Shown: one piece after another, positions 1 to 10,123 of the stretch
Numbering within the stretch: position 1 is the first letter of the stretch
Layout of the letters: every line of letters begins with the position of its first letter
Assembly: GCA_028571685.1 (NCBI GenBank)
Contig: CM053146.1
Span: forward strand, 26,571,431-26,635,430
Source of the DNA: Heterohyrax brucei
Taxonomy: Eukaryota > Chordata > Mammalia > Hyracoidea > Procaviidae
Length of the DNA: 64,000 bases
Direction: 5' to 3'
Made by a program: the position numbers and the translations under genes
Notes under the pieces: model-generated
The model's input: only the letters and a program-made list of their open reading frames with translations
What the model was told of the DNA's origin: nothing
Database searches by the model: none

Positions 1-1021
1 ACAGACAACCTGTGGAACAGGAAAAAAAATTGTGTATCACAAATCCAGTTAGTGTCTAATCTCCATAATCTTCAAAATATTGCAAAGCCCCCTAAAAGAC
101 AAATAATCCAGTCATAAAATGGGCACTTCGCCAGAAAAGGCATTCAGGCACCTAACAGATACATAATGAAATACTCACAATTATTAGTCAGTGGAGAAAT
201 AAAAACCAAAACTACAATGAGATATAATCTCCCCCCAACAAGGCTGGCATTAATCCAAAACACAAAAAAAATAATAAATGCTGGGGTGATTGTAAGGAGA
301 CTGGAAACTTATAGACTGCATGTGGGAATGTAAAATGGTACAATCACTTTGAAAATTGACTTTGAAATTTCTTAAAAAGCTAGAAATATAAATACCATAT
401 GATACAGAAATCCCACTTCTTAGAATACCTCCTAGACAAACAAGAGCTGTCACCTAAATAGATGCATGCACACCAATGTTTATTGCAGCACTGTCCACAA
501 GAGCAAAACGATGGAACCAATGTAGGCCGCTCTCAACAAATGAACGAGTAAGCAAACTGTGCTATCTTGACACGATGGAATACTATGAACTGCTAAACAA
601 CAATGGTGATCTTGGGGAAACATCTCACAAAATGAAGGAATCTGGAAGACATTATGTTGCCTGAAATTAGTCAGTTGCAAAAGAATGAATGCTGTATGAG
701 ACCACCATTATAAGGATTCAAGAAAAGGTTTAAACACAGAAGAGAACAGTCTTTTGATGGTTATAAAGGCTAGGTAAAGGAAATGATAGCACACTGTAGA
801 GGGGCGGTCACCACAACTTCAATAAGCCAAAATGCAAAAAAATTTCCTAAACATGATCTGACACTTTGAAGGACAGAGTGGCAGGGACAGGGGGTCTGTG
901 GACCACGATTTCAGGGGACATCTAGGTCAACTGGCATAACAAATTTTGTTAAGAAAATTTTCTGTATCCCACTTTGTTGTGTTGTTTCTGAGGTCTTAAA
1001 AGCTAGCAAGTGGCCATCTAA
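1..1021 (+). mobile_element. Old L1, ORF2 C-terminus and 3' UTR
   Basis: This is the 3' part of an old, heavily mutated L1 retrotransposon. Around 180-700 it aligns by eye with the ORF2 end of the intact L1 at 22600-23118: 'actacaatgagatataatct', then the 'gcactgtccacaagagcaaaacgatggaa' segment, then a frame ending in TMEYYELLNNNGD, typical of the L1 ORF2 C-terminus. Stops and indels break every frame, so it is not coding. From about 700 it enters a 3' UTR with the 'agcacactgtaga' and 'tcttaaaagctagcaagtgg' blocks seen in the younger copies. The 5' part lies outside the window. The right border with the LTR at about 1022 is approximate. Confidence 0.85.
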
Positions 1022-1546
1022 TTATGATGTAGTTTGTTATCTATGTAATGATATAATCATCCACACAATGAGATTTTATATAGCATAATCACCTCCAGGA
1101 TGAGGTCTGTTGTGAGTAGGCTATTAGCTGAGAGGGATTTTCCTTGAGAGATACGGTCTTTATTCAATATAGGTGCGCTTTCTGGTAAAGCTCACTGGCT
1201 TTCGCTTGCTCTGGATCCTGCAGCCAGCTCCTATTTGTCTGACATCCAGTCTTTTGGACTTCAGTTAGCAGCTAACCTGCCATCTTACCTGAGCATCTCA
1301 AGGTCCAGCAGCTTATGTAGTCTGTGAAACAGAGGGCTGCTACCTGACCTGCTGATCTTTGCTTCATCAGTGCCAACAGTTACATGGGTGAAGAGAGGCT
1401 TCCAGCCTGATCCACGGACTTGGGACTTGGGACTGTCCAGCTTCTACAACCATGTGAGTAATTTCCTTTATATAAATTTCTCTGTGTCTGTGTGTGTACT
1501 ATACTGGTTTTGTTTCTCTGGAAAATCCAGCCTAAGGCATTGAGGA
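1022..1546 (+). mobile_element. ERV long terminal repeat, plus orientation, 5' end missing
   Basis: The segment has the layout of a mammalian LTR of the group ending '...ataaat...tggttttgtttctctgg...'. It contains a TATA-like 'tatataaatttctctgtgtc' near 1479, a short (tg)n run, and a 3' terminus close to 'cagcctaaggca' around 1541. Parts of it match, in inverted orientation, the LTR fragment at 2831-3202, for example 'tgtaatgatataatca' here against 'gtaatgatgtagtcat' there. It lacks its first few tens of bases. It abuts integrase sequence of the opposite strand, so it is either a separately inserted LTR or one arm of a rearranged provirus. Family name not assigned. Confidence 0.6.
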
Positions 1547-2330
1547 ATATGGTAAGATCAGTGAATTGCTGAGTATGGGCTATTTGCTACACTTCATTTG
1601 CTGTGAAGTGAGTCCTTTGATCTGAGAGAATACTGTGTAGGATACCACGAAGGTCGATAAGGCATTCTGTAAGACTATGGATAGTAGTTTTGGCAAAAGT
1701 ACTGGGTACAGAGTAAGAAAATCTGTGTCCAGGGGATGTGTCTATTCCAGTAAGAACAAAATACTGCCTTTCCCACAGTGAAAGTGGTCCAGTGCAATCA
1801 GTCTGCCACAAGTTTATTGCCTGACAATTCAATGAATGGTGCCATATTAGAGACTCAAAGTCCAGCTTTGGGCATTCTGTTGACAGACTGGACACAGAGC
1901 AATGGCTGTAGCCAAGTCATCTTTAGTGAGTGGAAGTCCGTGTTGCTGGGCTAATGCATAATCGCCTTCACCTGTCACCAAAGCCGCTTTTCTTATGAGC
2001 CAAGTGGGCAATAATGGAAGTGGCTAGGGAAAGAGGATGATTGATTTCCAAAACAGTGAATCATCTTATCCACTTCATCATTAAAATCTTCTTCTGCTGA
2101 GACCACACTTTGGTGAATACTCACATGAGACTCAACTATCTTTACTTCTCTGGTCCATTTAGAAAGGTCTATCTACATATCCTTTCCTATACCATCTTCT
2201 CTCCTAGTTTCTGATCATGTTCCTTTCAAAGTCCCTGTCCACTGAGTCAAATCGTTGGCCACAGCCTATGATTCAGTATGTAATCACATATCTGGCTATT
2301 TCTCCTTCCAAGTAAAGCTAACACCCAGGT
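1547..2330 (-). pseudogene. ERV pol remnant: RNase H end and integrase
   Basis: This is a decayed endogenous retrovirus pol fragment on the minus strand. The part read first (about 2330-2070) gives RNase H C-terminal sequence, with a frame containing AVANDLTQW. It is followed by the integrase zinc-binding region (about 2040-1890), with a CPVCQQ motif preceded by histidines, and then the start of the integrase core (1895-1587), with WQTD, GPL and a SDQRTHFTA block that matches the second catalytic acidic position. At least one frameshift separates the zinc-binding and core parts, and stop codons interrupt the RNase H part. The reading runs into the end of the plus-strand LTR at about 1546, so the integrase C-terminus and env are absent. 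It is most like class I (gamma-type) ERVs. It cannot make a functional product. Confidence 0.8.
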
Positions 2331-2830
2331 GCACTGCCCAAGGTTCTACTCACTGGGAGGATTTCCCTTCACCACTGTCTTTCAGGGAGGTAATGCTACT
2401 GTTCACTTTTGAGTGAAGCATGCATATCACATAGAAAAAATATAAAAAACTAGGCACAAGTTATGTGTTCCTCAGACAGCTGGTTATAGGGAACACCTCA
2501 GGAGGCCATAAGTACAGATTGGAGAGGGCAAGTAATGTAACAGTAATGGAAACTATAGGTCACTTGGTGATGCAACTTACTTGTGTCTTCAGGCACTGCT
2601 CAGGCTTGATCTCATGTATATGTCTTCCATTTAAAGATGGAATGTTACTATTCACATCCAGCTATATGAATCTGTGAATCAGAAAGAAATCAGTTGATGA
2701 CAGGCAACTGAGGCCATATGATGGCTTGAAGGGCCCTGGTTAAACATTCAGCCTCTACTGAGGACTGATAACAAGTCAAAAGAGATTCTTCAAAAGGAGA
2801 CTAGGAGAAGATGGCAAAACTTTGCTAAAA
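2331..2830 (-). other. Probable further internal sequence of the same ERV
   Basis: It lies between the recognised RNase H fragment and a minus-strand LTR piece, where upstream pol would be expected. A short stretch near 2700-2790 could be read as RNase H- or RT-like on the minus strand, but no diagnostic motif (such as YXDD) is visible. Assignment is by position only. Confidence 0.35.
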
Positions 2831-3202
2831 AAAATCTTAAGTCTTAAGTTGACACATGACCACAAGGATCACAATGATGAATCCTAAGATCAGCAAGCAA
2901 TATGGCAGGGCACCAGCTCAAGTTCTAATAACTGAAGGTCAGGTGATGATGAGCTGGATGCAAGCAAGTGAGATTTGCCAGAATATCCATGTATGTATTG
3001 GATGAAGGCCAGATCCCTGAGGAAACTCTCTTTACAGCTGATTAGCTGGTCATATCAGATCACATCATGGAACATGACTACATCATTACAGAACTGTCAA
3101 CTTACTTTATTACTTAATTGCAAAACTACATCATTACATAACTCCCAAACCACTTAGAATGATGTCCCAGAATACTTGACACACAACTTTAACCATCACA
3201 CA
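2831..3202 (-). mobile_element. ERV LTR fragment, 5' half, minus orientation
   Basis: Read on the minus strand, it begins 'tgtgatggttaaagttgtgt' and continues with a CA-rich U3-like stretch, as in LTRs of the same group as 1022-1546. It lacks its 3' half. It would serve as the 5' LTR of a minus-strand provirus containing the pol remnant at 1547-2330. Confidence 0.6.
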
Positions 3203-3257
3203 TATATTTTGACTCACCTTTTGGCTATACACATATAAAGTGATTACTACTATATGC

Positions 3258-3435
3258 TGATGTTGTTAGATGTCATTAATTGGTTCTGACTCATAGCAAC
3301 CCTATGTACAATGACACCACCTGGGCCTGGACCATGCCTGCAACTGTTAGCATGCCTAAGCTTATTGCGGTAACTACTCTGTTGATCCATCTTTTGGGGG
3401 CTCTTCCTCATTTTCACTGATCCCCTACTGAATCA
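3258..3435 (-). mobile_element. RTE1-type LINE 3' end
   Basis: The stretch 'gttgttagatgtcattaatt' followed by 'ggttctgactcatagcaacc' is the reverse complement of the RTE1 3' terminus also seen at 32880-32981 ('gggtcactatgagacagagc ... cacttaacaacaacag'). It continues back through the C-terminal coding part. The copy is 5'-truncated and diverged. Confidence 0.8.
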
Positions 3436-4734
3436 TTACTATATAGAACTGCAAAATTGGAAAAAAAAAAAAAAAACTAAATTATTCAATGAAATGATGT
3501 GTAACTTTGTCTGCAATGAAAGCAGAGTTGTATTTTTAGAAACCATGTTATTGAGGGGCAGGTTGGTCTGAGATATGTAGGTAAGGAAAGGAAGTATTTC
3601 CCTTGTTTCTGCCTTCTGGTTTACATTCAAGAAAGTTGGCAAGCTTGTGTTAATGGGAGAACATGACTAAGTGTACTTTTATTTTAAGGGTGATAGCTGT
3701 ACTCTGGAAAACGGTAGAAGGCTATGGTATTAAAAAAAAAAAAAAAGATTTTCCATAGGCTGATAAAGGCTACAGGATATAGTCTCAGAAACCAGAAACA
3801 CTGATTATGACATGGTAAGACTGGAAAATGAAGCCCTGGTCCAGAACAAAGGGACAGAAAAGACAAATTACAACTAGGTAAATTTATGGATTGCTTGAGA
3901 ATTTTCCGGGAAAGGAGAATCTAATTTAATACTGGATTTGCTCAAGTTATCAGTCTGCCTGCAGTATTGTTATTTAGGCATAAGAGATAAGTATCTGACA
4001 TATAAAAATAATACAAAAATGTATTTCTAAGGCAGTGGTACATTTTAGTTTCTTTAGTACGTTCCTAGGTGATTTATGTAAATATAAAGCATTTATTTCC
4101 CTTCTTGCTCTTTATTTTACAGTTCCATAAGGACAATTTTTTATACTCAACTTTTTTATAACACTGTCTTCTCACAATGACCTTGCCTCTTCCGTAAGGT
4201 AAAAAAGACAGTTAACAGTTTACCAGAAACTACACATCAATAAGGATATCTTTTTATAGTTCTCTGTCATTTCTCTAGAATGTGAAAGTTTGTATTCCTC
4301 TATAAGAGACAGATAAGGGTAGAAGGTTACCTGTACACATTATATAGTGGGAAAAGGCTTGAATTTCCACTGGGTCACTCTGCCAGTGCACACACATGAG
4401 CATACACATCCCTACACACATTGGAGTCATTTCTGGGCTTGTATGTTTGCCAAATACATAATTTAGGGCAAAACAAGTTTGGATGATTGCAAATCATTTT
4501 TCCTGGAAAAATATAAATGAGATGTAGTGCATATTTTTGCTATTGCAGGCCTTGAGATGGGTTAACAAAGGCTACCATAAAATTCCTAGGATTCCAGTTT
4601 GTCACTCTGTCTATACCGCTCTGCTTAAAGACATATAAAGAGTCTTCCAAAAAAGGTGTCGTATTTTTGACAGCTTACAATGGTGATATTTGTGAAGCTG
4701 AAGTGACCATACTTATGACTTCTCTTTTTTACCA
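3436..4734. other. Unassigned sequence, no gene seen
   Basis: About 1.3 kb without a recognisable repeat or open frame of note. It has A-runs at 3461-3476 and 3731-3746 that could be tails of old retroposons. Nothing further can be supported. Confidence 0.5.
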
Positions 4735-5640
4735 TTCAAAACTTTTTTCTTTATTATGATTGAACGAAAATGTACATTCCCACATAAATTTGCATACTAA
4801 CCTATATGCAGCTTCCACTGTTCTCCCTGCACGGTGACAGCACACTCTTCCTCTCTGCTCCATACATGTCTTATCTTCCCAACAGTCTCCTATCTTCTCC
4901 TCTCCACCCATTCCCCTTCTTCCAGTATGAGGTCAACAAGACGACCTCTTATAGATGCCTAGAACCATAAAGTGCCCACAAAATATAGTCACCCTGGGTC
5001 ACCAAGTCTAATCCACTATTGTCTGAAAAGTTGACCCTCATCATGATTTATGGACAGGGGCAGCATAGGGGCCAGGGGCCATGCTCCCAGGTGAACCCCG
5101 AAGTCCCTGGACTTTCAATTCTGGTCTTTTAGTGGAGATCACAGGGTGTACCTCTACTTATACTTGTGTTGTCAGTGAGACTCAACTTTGTGAGCTCCAT
5201 CATGGCTATCACTGGTGGTGGCCGGGCACCATCTGGTTCTTCTGGTCACAAGTCGATGTAGACATCCACTTACGTGGGTCTCTCTGTCTTCTGGATTCTC
5301 TTTCCCCCAGGTCGTTATGGACCTTGGTGATCATCTGTTCCTGCTAAGTTGGAGCCATTTGCTGTGCCCTCAGTGGCAGCTTGGCAGCTTACAAGAGCCC
5401 AGATGCCACACACCAATGTGGGGTGCAGAGAGTCCTCATTAGCAAAATACTAGTTGTGCCAATTGGCCGCTATTTCCTCTGAGAGCATGGTCCCCAGCCC
5501 CTGTCCCAGTTACTCTGTCCTTGCAATATTGGGTTAAGATGGGAGGAGCATACAAGTTGTGTTGAAGTCCTGTCTTCTTACTAATGTGTGCTGTCACTGA
5601 TTTCACCCAAACGAATTTCTAACAACTATCTGATCTAAAC

Positions 5641-5680
5641 CCTCCTCCCTCGCCCTCCTACCCTTCCCACCCTTGCAGCC
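5641..5680 (-). other. G-rich tract in L1-A 3' UTR (G-quadruplex candidate)
   Basis: The plus strand reads C-rich ('ccctcctccctcgccctcct' and on), so the L1 sense strand has several closely spaced runs of three or more G. It lies directly after the ORF2 stop, as in L1-C at 23179-23207. Such tracts are a known feature of L1 3' UTRs. Confidence 0.6.
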
Positions 5681-5724
5681 ATCAAAGGGTCTTTTCTTTT
5701 ATACATAAGTCTGCTTTTAAGTTC

Positions 5725-6459
5725 TTATCGTAGGGGTCTTATACAATATTTGTCCTTCTGTTGCTGATTACTTTCACTCAACATAATGTCCTCCAATTGA
5801 AACCAGGTTAATAGATGTTTCCTGCTATCATTGTTGCTCTTTATCATTGCATAGTGTTCCACTGAGTTTATATACCATAGTTTACCTATCCATTCGTCTG
5901 TTGCTGGGCATTATGGTTGATTCCATCTTTTTGCTATTGTGGACTGTGCTGCGATGAACATTCGTGTGCATATATCCGTTGGTGTGAAAGGCCTTGATTC
6001 TGTAGAATACATTACAAGTAGTGGAATTACTGGGTCAAATGGTATATCTATATCCATTTTTTTTAAGGAATCGCCAGATTGCTTTTCAAAGAAGCTGGAC
6101 CGTTTTACAATCCCACCAACAGTGTAGGAGAGTTCCAACCTCCCCACAGTCTCTCCAGCATTTGTTGTTTTGTGTTTTTTGAATCATGGCGAACCTTGTT
6201 GAGGTGAGATGGTATCTTATTGTCATTTTGACTTGAATTTCTTTAATAGCTAATGATCATGAGTATATTCGCATGTGTATTTTGGGTGCCTGGATCTCCT
6301 CTTCAGAGAAGTGTCTGTCCATCTTCTTTGTCCATCGCTTAACTGGATGATTTATCTTTTTCTTATTGATATTTTCTAGTACCTTATAGAATATGGAGAT
6401 CAGGTGTCGGACTGCCATAGAGTTCCCAAATATTTTTTCATATTCTGTAAGTGGCCTTC
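5725..6459 (-). pseudogene. L1-A ORF2, C-terminal segment
   Basis: This is the C-terminal fifth of the L1 ORF2 polyprotein (endonuclease-reverse transcriptase), from just after the thumb region to the stop codon at 5725-5727. Two overlapping minus-strand frames carry it: one around 6257-6508 (with the RRPLTEYEKIFGN motif) and one around 5911-6147 (with VIPLLVMYSTESRPFTPTDICTRMF... in two pieces), joined by a frameshift. The region corresponds to 22400-23118 in L1-C. It is separated from the rest of ORF2 by the L1-N insertion and is not functional. Confidence 0.88.
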
Positions 6460-6475
6460 TAAAATAAAGTCTTTG
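6460..6475. repeat. Target-site duplication, left copy
   Basis: The 16-bp sequence 'taaaataaagtctttg' is repeated exactly at 10108-10123. It flanks L1-N directly and is present once in the uninterrupted L1-A reading. Confidence 0.9.
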
Positions 6476-7463
6476 TGGGTCAGAGTCAAGATGGCAGACT
6501 AAGCACACGTCTCCTTATATCCCTCTGGAAACCAAGACCTGAGTTGACAATCAGAGCCCTCTGATCACCTAATCAGCCTCAGGACACGGCACAGAGCTGT
6601 GAATTGAGACTTCATACTACTCAGCGAAAAACCTCCTCTCTTTCACTGACTCCCGCTCCTGGCTAGCCCCGGCTCTCATGGACGGAAGGTAAACGTACCA
6701 GTTTGACTTTTTTTTTCCTCTGTCTCGGTGGAGCTGGGTCTTGCCTGGTGACTGGACTCAGATGCGCTGCTGGGGGATAGGCAGACGAAATTCCCATATT
6801 CTGAGAGCCCCGCTTGGGACTCTGTTAATCTAGCCACGTTGAGCCTTTCGTTTTGTAGCTGCCTCAGCGGGGTTTGTGCGGAGCTTCGAGGTCAGTGTGC
6901 GGGACGCCATGTTGGTACCGAGATTTTAGTGGGACCTTGTTCTTAGCCTGGGAGCCAGCTCCTGCAAACGGGACAGCGCTTCTCCGACAGACAAGTAGTG
7001 ATTTTGCACAGTGCTGCCTACGTTGGGCGCCCTGCAACAGAAGCAGAGGAATCACTGACTCTCGGCATCTTTGGCCCCTCTGTCTGCTGCCTGTGTGGAG
7101 GACGCCATCTTGGATATGGTGGCCACAGCTGGACCTCATTCTTAGCTTGGGAGCCAGAGCCTGCCCACAGGAGAGTGCTTTCCTATCACAAAACCAGTAC
7201 TCGACACAGTGTTGGCTAAGGCTACACCCTGTCAGCAGAGGCCAACAGGGAAGTAGCATTGCTGTATTCTGAACTAGTTTGTTATCATCTGGGGTTCAAT
7301 ATAGTGGTGCTTACTTTGTCGGATGAGAAGAGGGACCTCTACACCTGAAAACCTAACTGACTTGTGAACTGGTCAGATACCTTTTGCTTTACATTTGAAG
7401 ACAGCCTAGAGAAACATTTCCAATCCATCCTCACAGTACCTCTTCCAGCCTCTATATACTCAC
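6476..7463 (+). promoter_or_regulatory. L1-N 5' UTR / internal promoter region
   Basis: This is the region between the L1 5' terminus and the ORF1 start. It is GC-richer than its surroundings. It includes 'gacgccatgttggtaccgag'-like and 'gacgccatcttggatatggt' boxes (6903 and 7101), which look like internal repeats of the same motif; 'gccatcttgg' resembles a YY1 site, known in L1 promoters. The long overlapping frames on both strands here (about 130 codons) are chance frames in GC-rich UTR, not genes. Promoter activity is inferred from family knowledge. Confidence 0.6.
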
Positions 7464-8320
7464 ATGGGACCCAAAAAGCAACAGACAATTGTGGCATACA
7501 AGCAATCACTCATGGCTTCAGAAGGCTCCCAGACAAAGCAACCAAGGAGTTTTCCAGATGAAGAAACTTTTATGAAAGCATCAGGAAGTGAATATAAATT
7601 GATTATATACAGAGCCCTTCTAGACTTTATACAAAATGCAGCAGGACGAAATGAAAAATTAAGCAAGTTGTTCGATCTGATGGAACACCAGTACTCTGAA
7701 ATCCAACAGATCAAGAAGAAAATCAAAGACATAGAAACTTCCATGCAAAGCCAAGATAACAGAATGGGACAAATGGAAAAGAATTTCCGACTTGGAAGAC
7801 AGAGCTACTGATGCCAGTGTCTATGAGCAGAAATCAGAAAAAAAGAAACAAGAAAAATGAAGAAACATTAAGAAGCAGGTGGGACTCTATTAAGAGGAAC
7901 AACCTTCCATTAATTGGAGTCCCTGAACAGGGTGAGACATCTGAGAGCACAGAGAGTATTGTTGCTGAGCTGCTGAAAGAAAACTTCCCAGAAATCATGG
8001 AGGAAGAGAATATAGACATCTCAAATGCATTTCATACACCACCCAATATAGATCTCAAAAGAAAGACTCCAAGACATATTATAATCAAGCTTAACAAAAT
8101 GAAACATAAGCCGCAACTCTTAAAGGCAGCAAGACTCAAGGCAAAGTTAACATTCAGACGGAAACCCTGTAGGCTGTCGTCAGATTTCTCGGCAGAAACC
8201 ATGCTGGCATGGAGACAGTGGCATGACACATTCAAAGTCTTGAAGGAGAAGAACTTCCAACCAAGAATTATATATCCTGCAAAACTATCTTTCAAATACG
8301 AAAATGAAATTCCCAGATAA
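7464..8320 (+). pseudogene. L1-N ORF1 (RNA-binding protein), frameshifted
   Basis: L1 ORF1p is a trimeric, coiled-coil RNA chaperone that coats L1 RNA in the cytoplasmic RNP. The first frame (7464-7811) begins MGPKKQQTIVAYKQS and contains the heptad-rich stretch ending in KKKIKDIETSMQSQDNRM, i.e. the coiled coil. A shift at about 7800 moves the reading to a second frame (7811-8320), which carries the RRM and C-terminal domain: motif LPLIGVPEQ near its start, TPRHIIIKL in the middle, and IIYPAKLSFKY at the end. Together they cover about 285 codons, near the usual ~300 for this family. The start is chosen by match to L1-A ORF1 (MKPHKQQT). The frameshift, after residue ~115, inactivates it. Confidence 0.88.
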
Positions 8321-8831
8321 ACAGAAACTCAGAAACTTTGTAAAAACCAACCAAAACTACAAGAAATACTGAAAGAAGTTCTTGGCTTTGGCTTAGAAGA
8401 ACAAAACCACTATCTTTATATTTTGGAACAACACAGTACTCAATCTTCTACTCATTTAGGGAAGGCTCCAAAGTAAATCACAGATTTGATATGGAAAGAA
8501 GCAATCCAGTGATCATCATGAAAACTATGGCATCATCATAATAAAAATAGGGATGTACTACAGTCGTTATAGTCCTTCCAGAGAGGAAGATGACAAGACT
8601 GGTAGTAATTAAAGTTGGGTTTATAAATAGTTTATTAAGGGGGTGCATAGGGGCAGCTGTAAAGCACAACAAAGATGTATCACACCATTTCAAGAAATCT
8701 AACACACAAGTCTCAACAACTATAAAACCAGCTCTGAAAAAGGCGAAAAATCAACTCACAAAAAAGAGTGTCCCAGAACAGACTAATAAGAGCAACAGAG
8801 GAAACATCAACATAAAAATAAACTTATCACA

Positions 8832-10107
8832 ATGGCAGCAGTGAACACATACCTACCAAAAACTACATTGAATGTGAATGGACTGAATGCTCCATTAAAG
8901 AGACATTGAGTGTCATCTTGGATCAAAAGACACGACCCATCCATATGTTGTCTACAAGAAACTCACTTGAGACCTAAAGACAGGAACAGACTGAAAATTA
9001 AAGGACGGAAGAATCTATATCAAGCTAACAATGAACAAAGAAGAGCGGGGGTGGCAATTCTAATCTCAGACAAAATCAATTTTAATGTCAAATCCACCAT
9101 CATGGAGAAAGATGGACACTATTTATTGCTGAAAGGTTCAGTACACAAGCAAGACTTAACTATATTAAATATTTATGCACCTAATGTCAGAGCACCTAAA
9201 TATGTTGAAGAAATACTGACTATGCTCAAAAGAGAGTTAGATGACTCCACACTAATAGTGGGAGACTTTAACACTCCACTCTCATCACTAGACAGATTAT
9301 CTAGAAAAAAGCTCAGTAAAGATATAGAAGACGTCATTGCCACAACTAACCAACTAAATCTCATTGATATCTACAGAACTTTCCACCCATCAGCAGACAA
9401 CTACACCTTCTTCTCCAGTGCACATAGAACATTCTCCAGAATTGACCATGTGATAGGCCATAATGCAATGCTCAACAAAATCCATACCATTGAATTACTG
9501 CAAAGCATCTTCTCAGATCATAAAGCCATAAAAGCTGAAACCAATAGCAGAAAAAACATAGATAGAAAGTGGAACTCTTGGAAACTGAACAACATCTTGC
9601 TCAAAAAATCATGGGTTGTAGAGGAAATCAAGGATGAATTAAAGAAATTCATGGATTCCAATGAGAATGAAAACACTTCCTACCAGAACCTATGGGATAC
9701 AGCCAAAGCAGTGCTCAGAGGTCTGTTTATCTCCATAAATGCACACATCTGGAAGGAAGAAAGAAACCAAATCAAGGAACTAACTCTACAGCTTGAACAA
9801 GTAGAGGAACCCCTCGGGCACCAGAAGAAATGAGATCATAAAGAGTAGAGCAGAGCTAAATGAATTAGAGAATAGAAAAACAATTGAAAAAATTGAGAAG
9901 ACCAAAAGCTGGTTTTTTGAAAAGATCAACAAAATTGAATAAACCACTGGCTAAACTTACTAAAGAAAAGTAGGAAAGGAAACAAATAACCCAAATTAGA
10001 AATGAGAGGGGAGTTGTCACCACAGGTGCAACAGAAATGAAAAATATCATAGCAGAATACTATGAAAGATTGTACTCTAACAAATTAGAAAACCTAGGGG
10101 AAATGGA
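8832..10107 (+). pseudogene. L1-N ORF2, endonuclease domain, truncated
   Basis: ORF2p nicks target DNA and reverse transcribes L1 RNA. The start ATG at 8832 gives MAAVNTYL, then a TGA stop at 8907. The frame is then open from 8910 to 9833. Visible apurinic-type endonuclease motifs are CCLQETHL (catalytic Glu), TLIVGDFNTPL (GDFN), RIDHVIG and FSDHKAI (catalytic Asp-His). The linker that follows contains stops after 9833, and the element ends at 10107, before the reverse transcriptase motifs. Hence only EN and part of the linker were ever inserted here. The element must have been copied by ORF2p supplied by another L1. Confidence 0.9.
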
Positions 10108-10123
10108 TAAAATAAAGTCTTTG
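10108..10123. repeat. Target-site duplication, right copy
   Basis: Exact second copy of the 16 bp at 6460-6475. The L1-A reading continues immediately to its right ('gatgagcaaaag'). Confidence 0.9.

Larger units (their letters stand above)
4735..6475 (-). mobile_element. L1-A, 3' block (ORF2 C-terminus and 3' UTR)
   Basis: This is the 3' portion of a minus-strand L1 whose 5' portion is at 10108-15530. From right to left it shows the ORF2 C-terminal region (6459-5725) and then a ~1-kb 3' UTR ending in 'ttcaatcataataaagaaaaaag' near 4735. The 3' UTR carries the same landmarks as the other young L1s here, for example 'gtgctgtcaccgtgcaggga'-like sequence. The break at 6475/6476 is the insertion point of L1-N: the reading resumes without loss at 10124. 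Sequence similarity to L1-C and L1-D suggests the same afrotherian L1 lineage. No clear target-site duplication was found for L1-A itself. Confidence 0.92.
6476..10107 (+). mobile_element. L1-N: 5'-complete, 3'-truncated L1 inserted in L1-A
   Basis: It starts with the canonical L1 5' end 'tcagagtcaagatggcagac', runs through a ~1-kb 5' UTR (6476-7463), ORF1 (7464-8320) and ORF2 (from 8832), and stops inside ORF2 at 10107. The equivalent point in L1-C is about 20560, just before the RT core. No poly(A) tail, 3' UTR or AATAAA is present at its 3' border. Exact 16-bp duplications flank both ends, so this end was created at integration rather than by later deletion. The element is close in sequence to L1-A and L1-C. 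ORF1 has a frameshift and ORF2 an early stop, so it is dead. Confidence 0.9.

Noticed and set aside
6864..7272. Overlapping 130-codon frames on both strands
   Set aside because: They lie in the L1-N 5' UTR, overlap each other antisense, are broken in the homologous UTRs of L1-A and L1-D, and show no domain.
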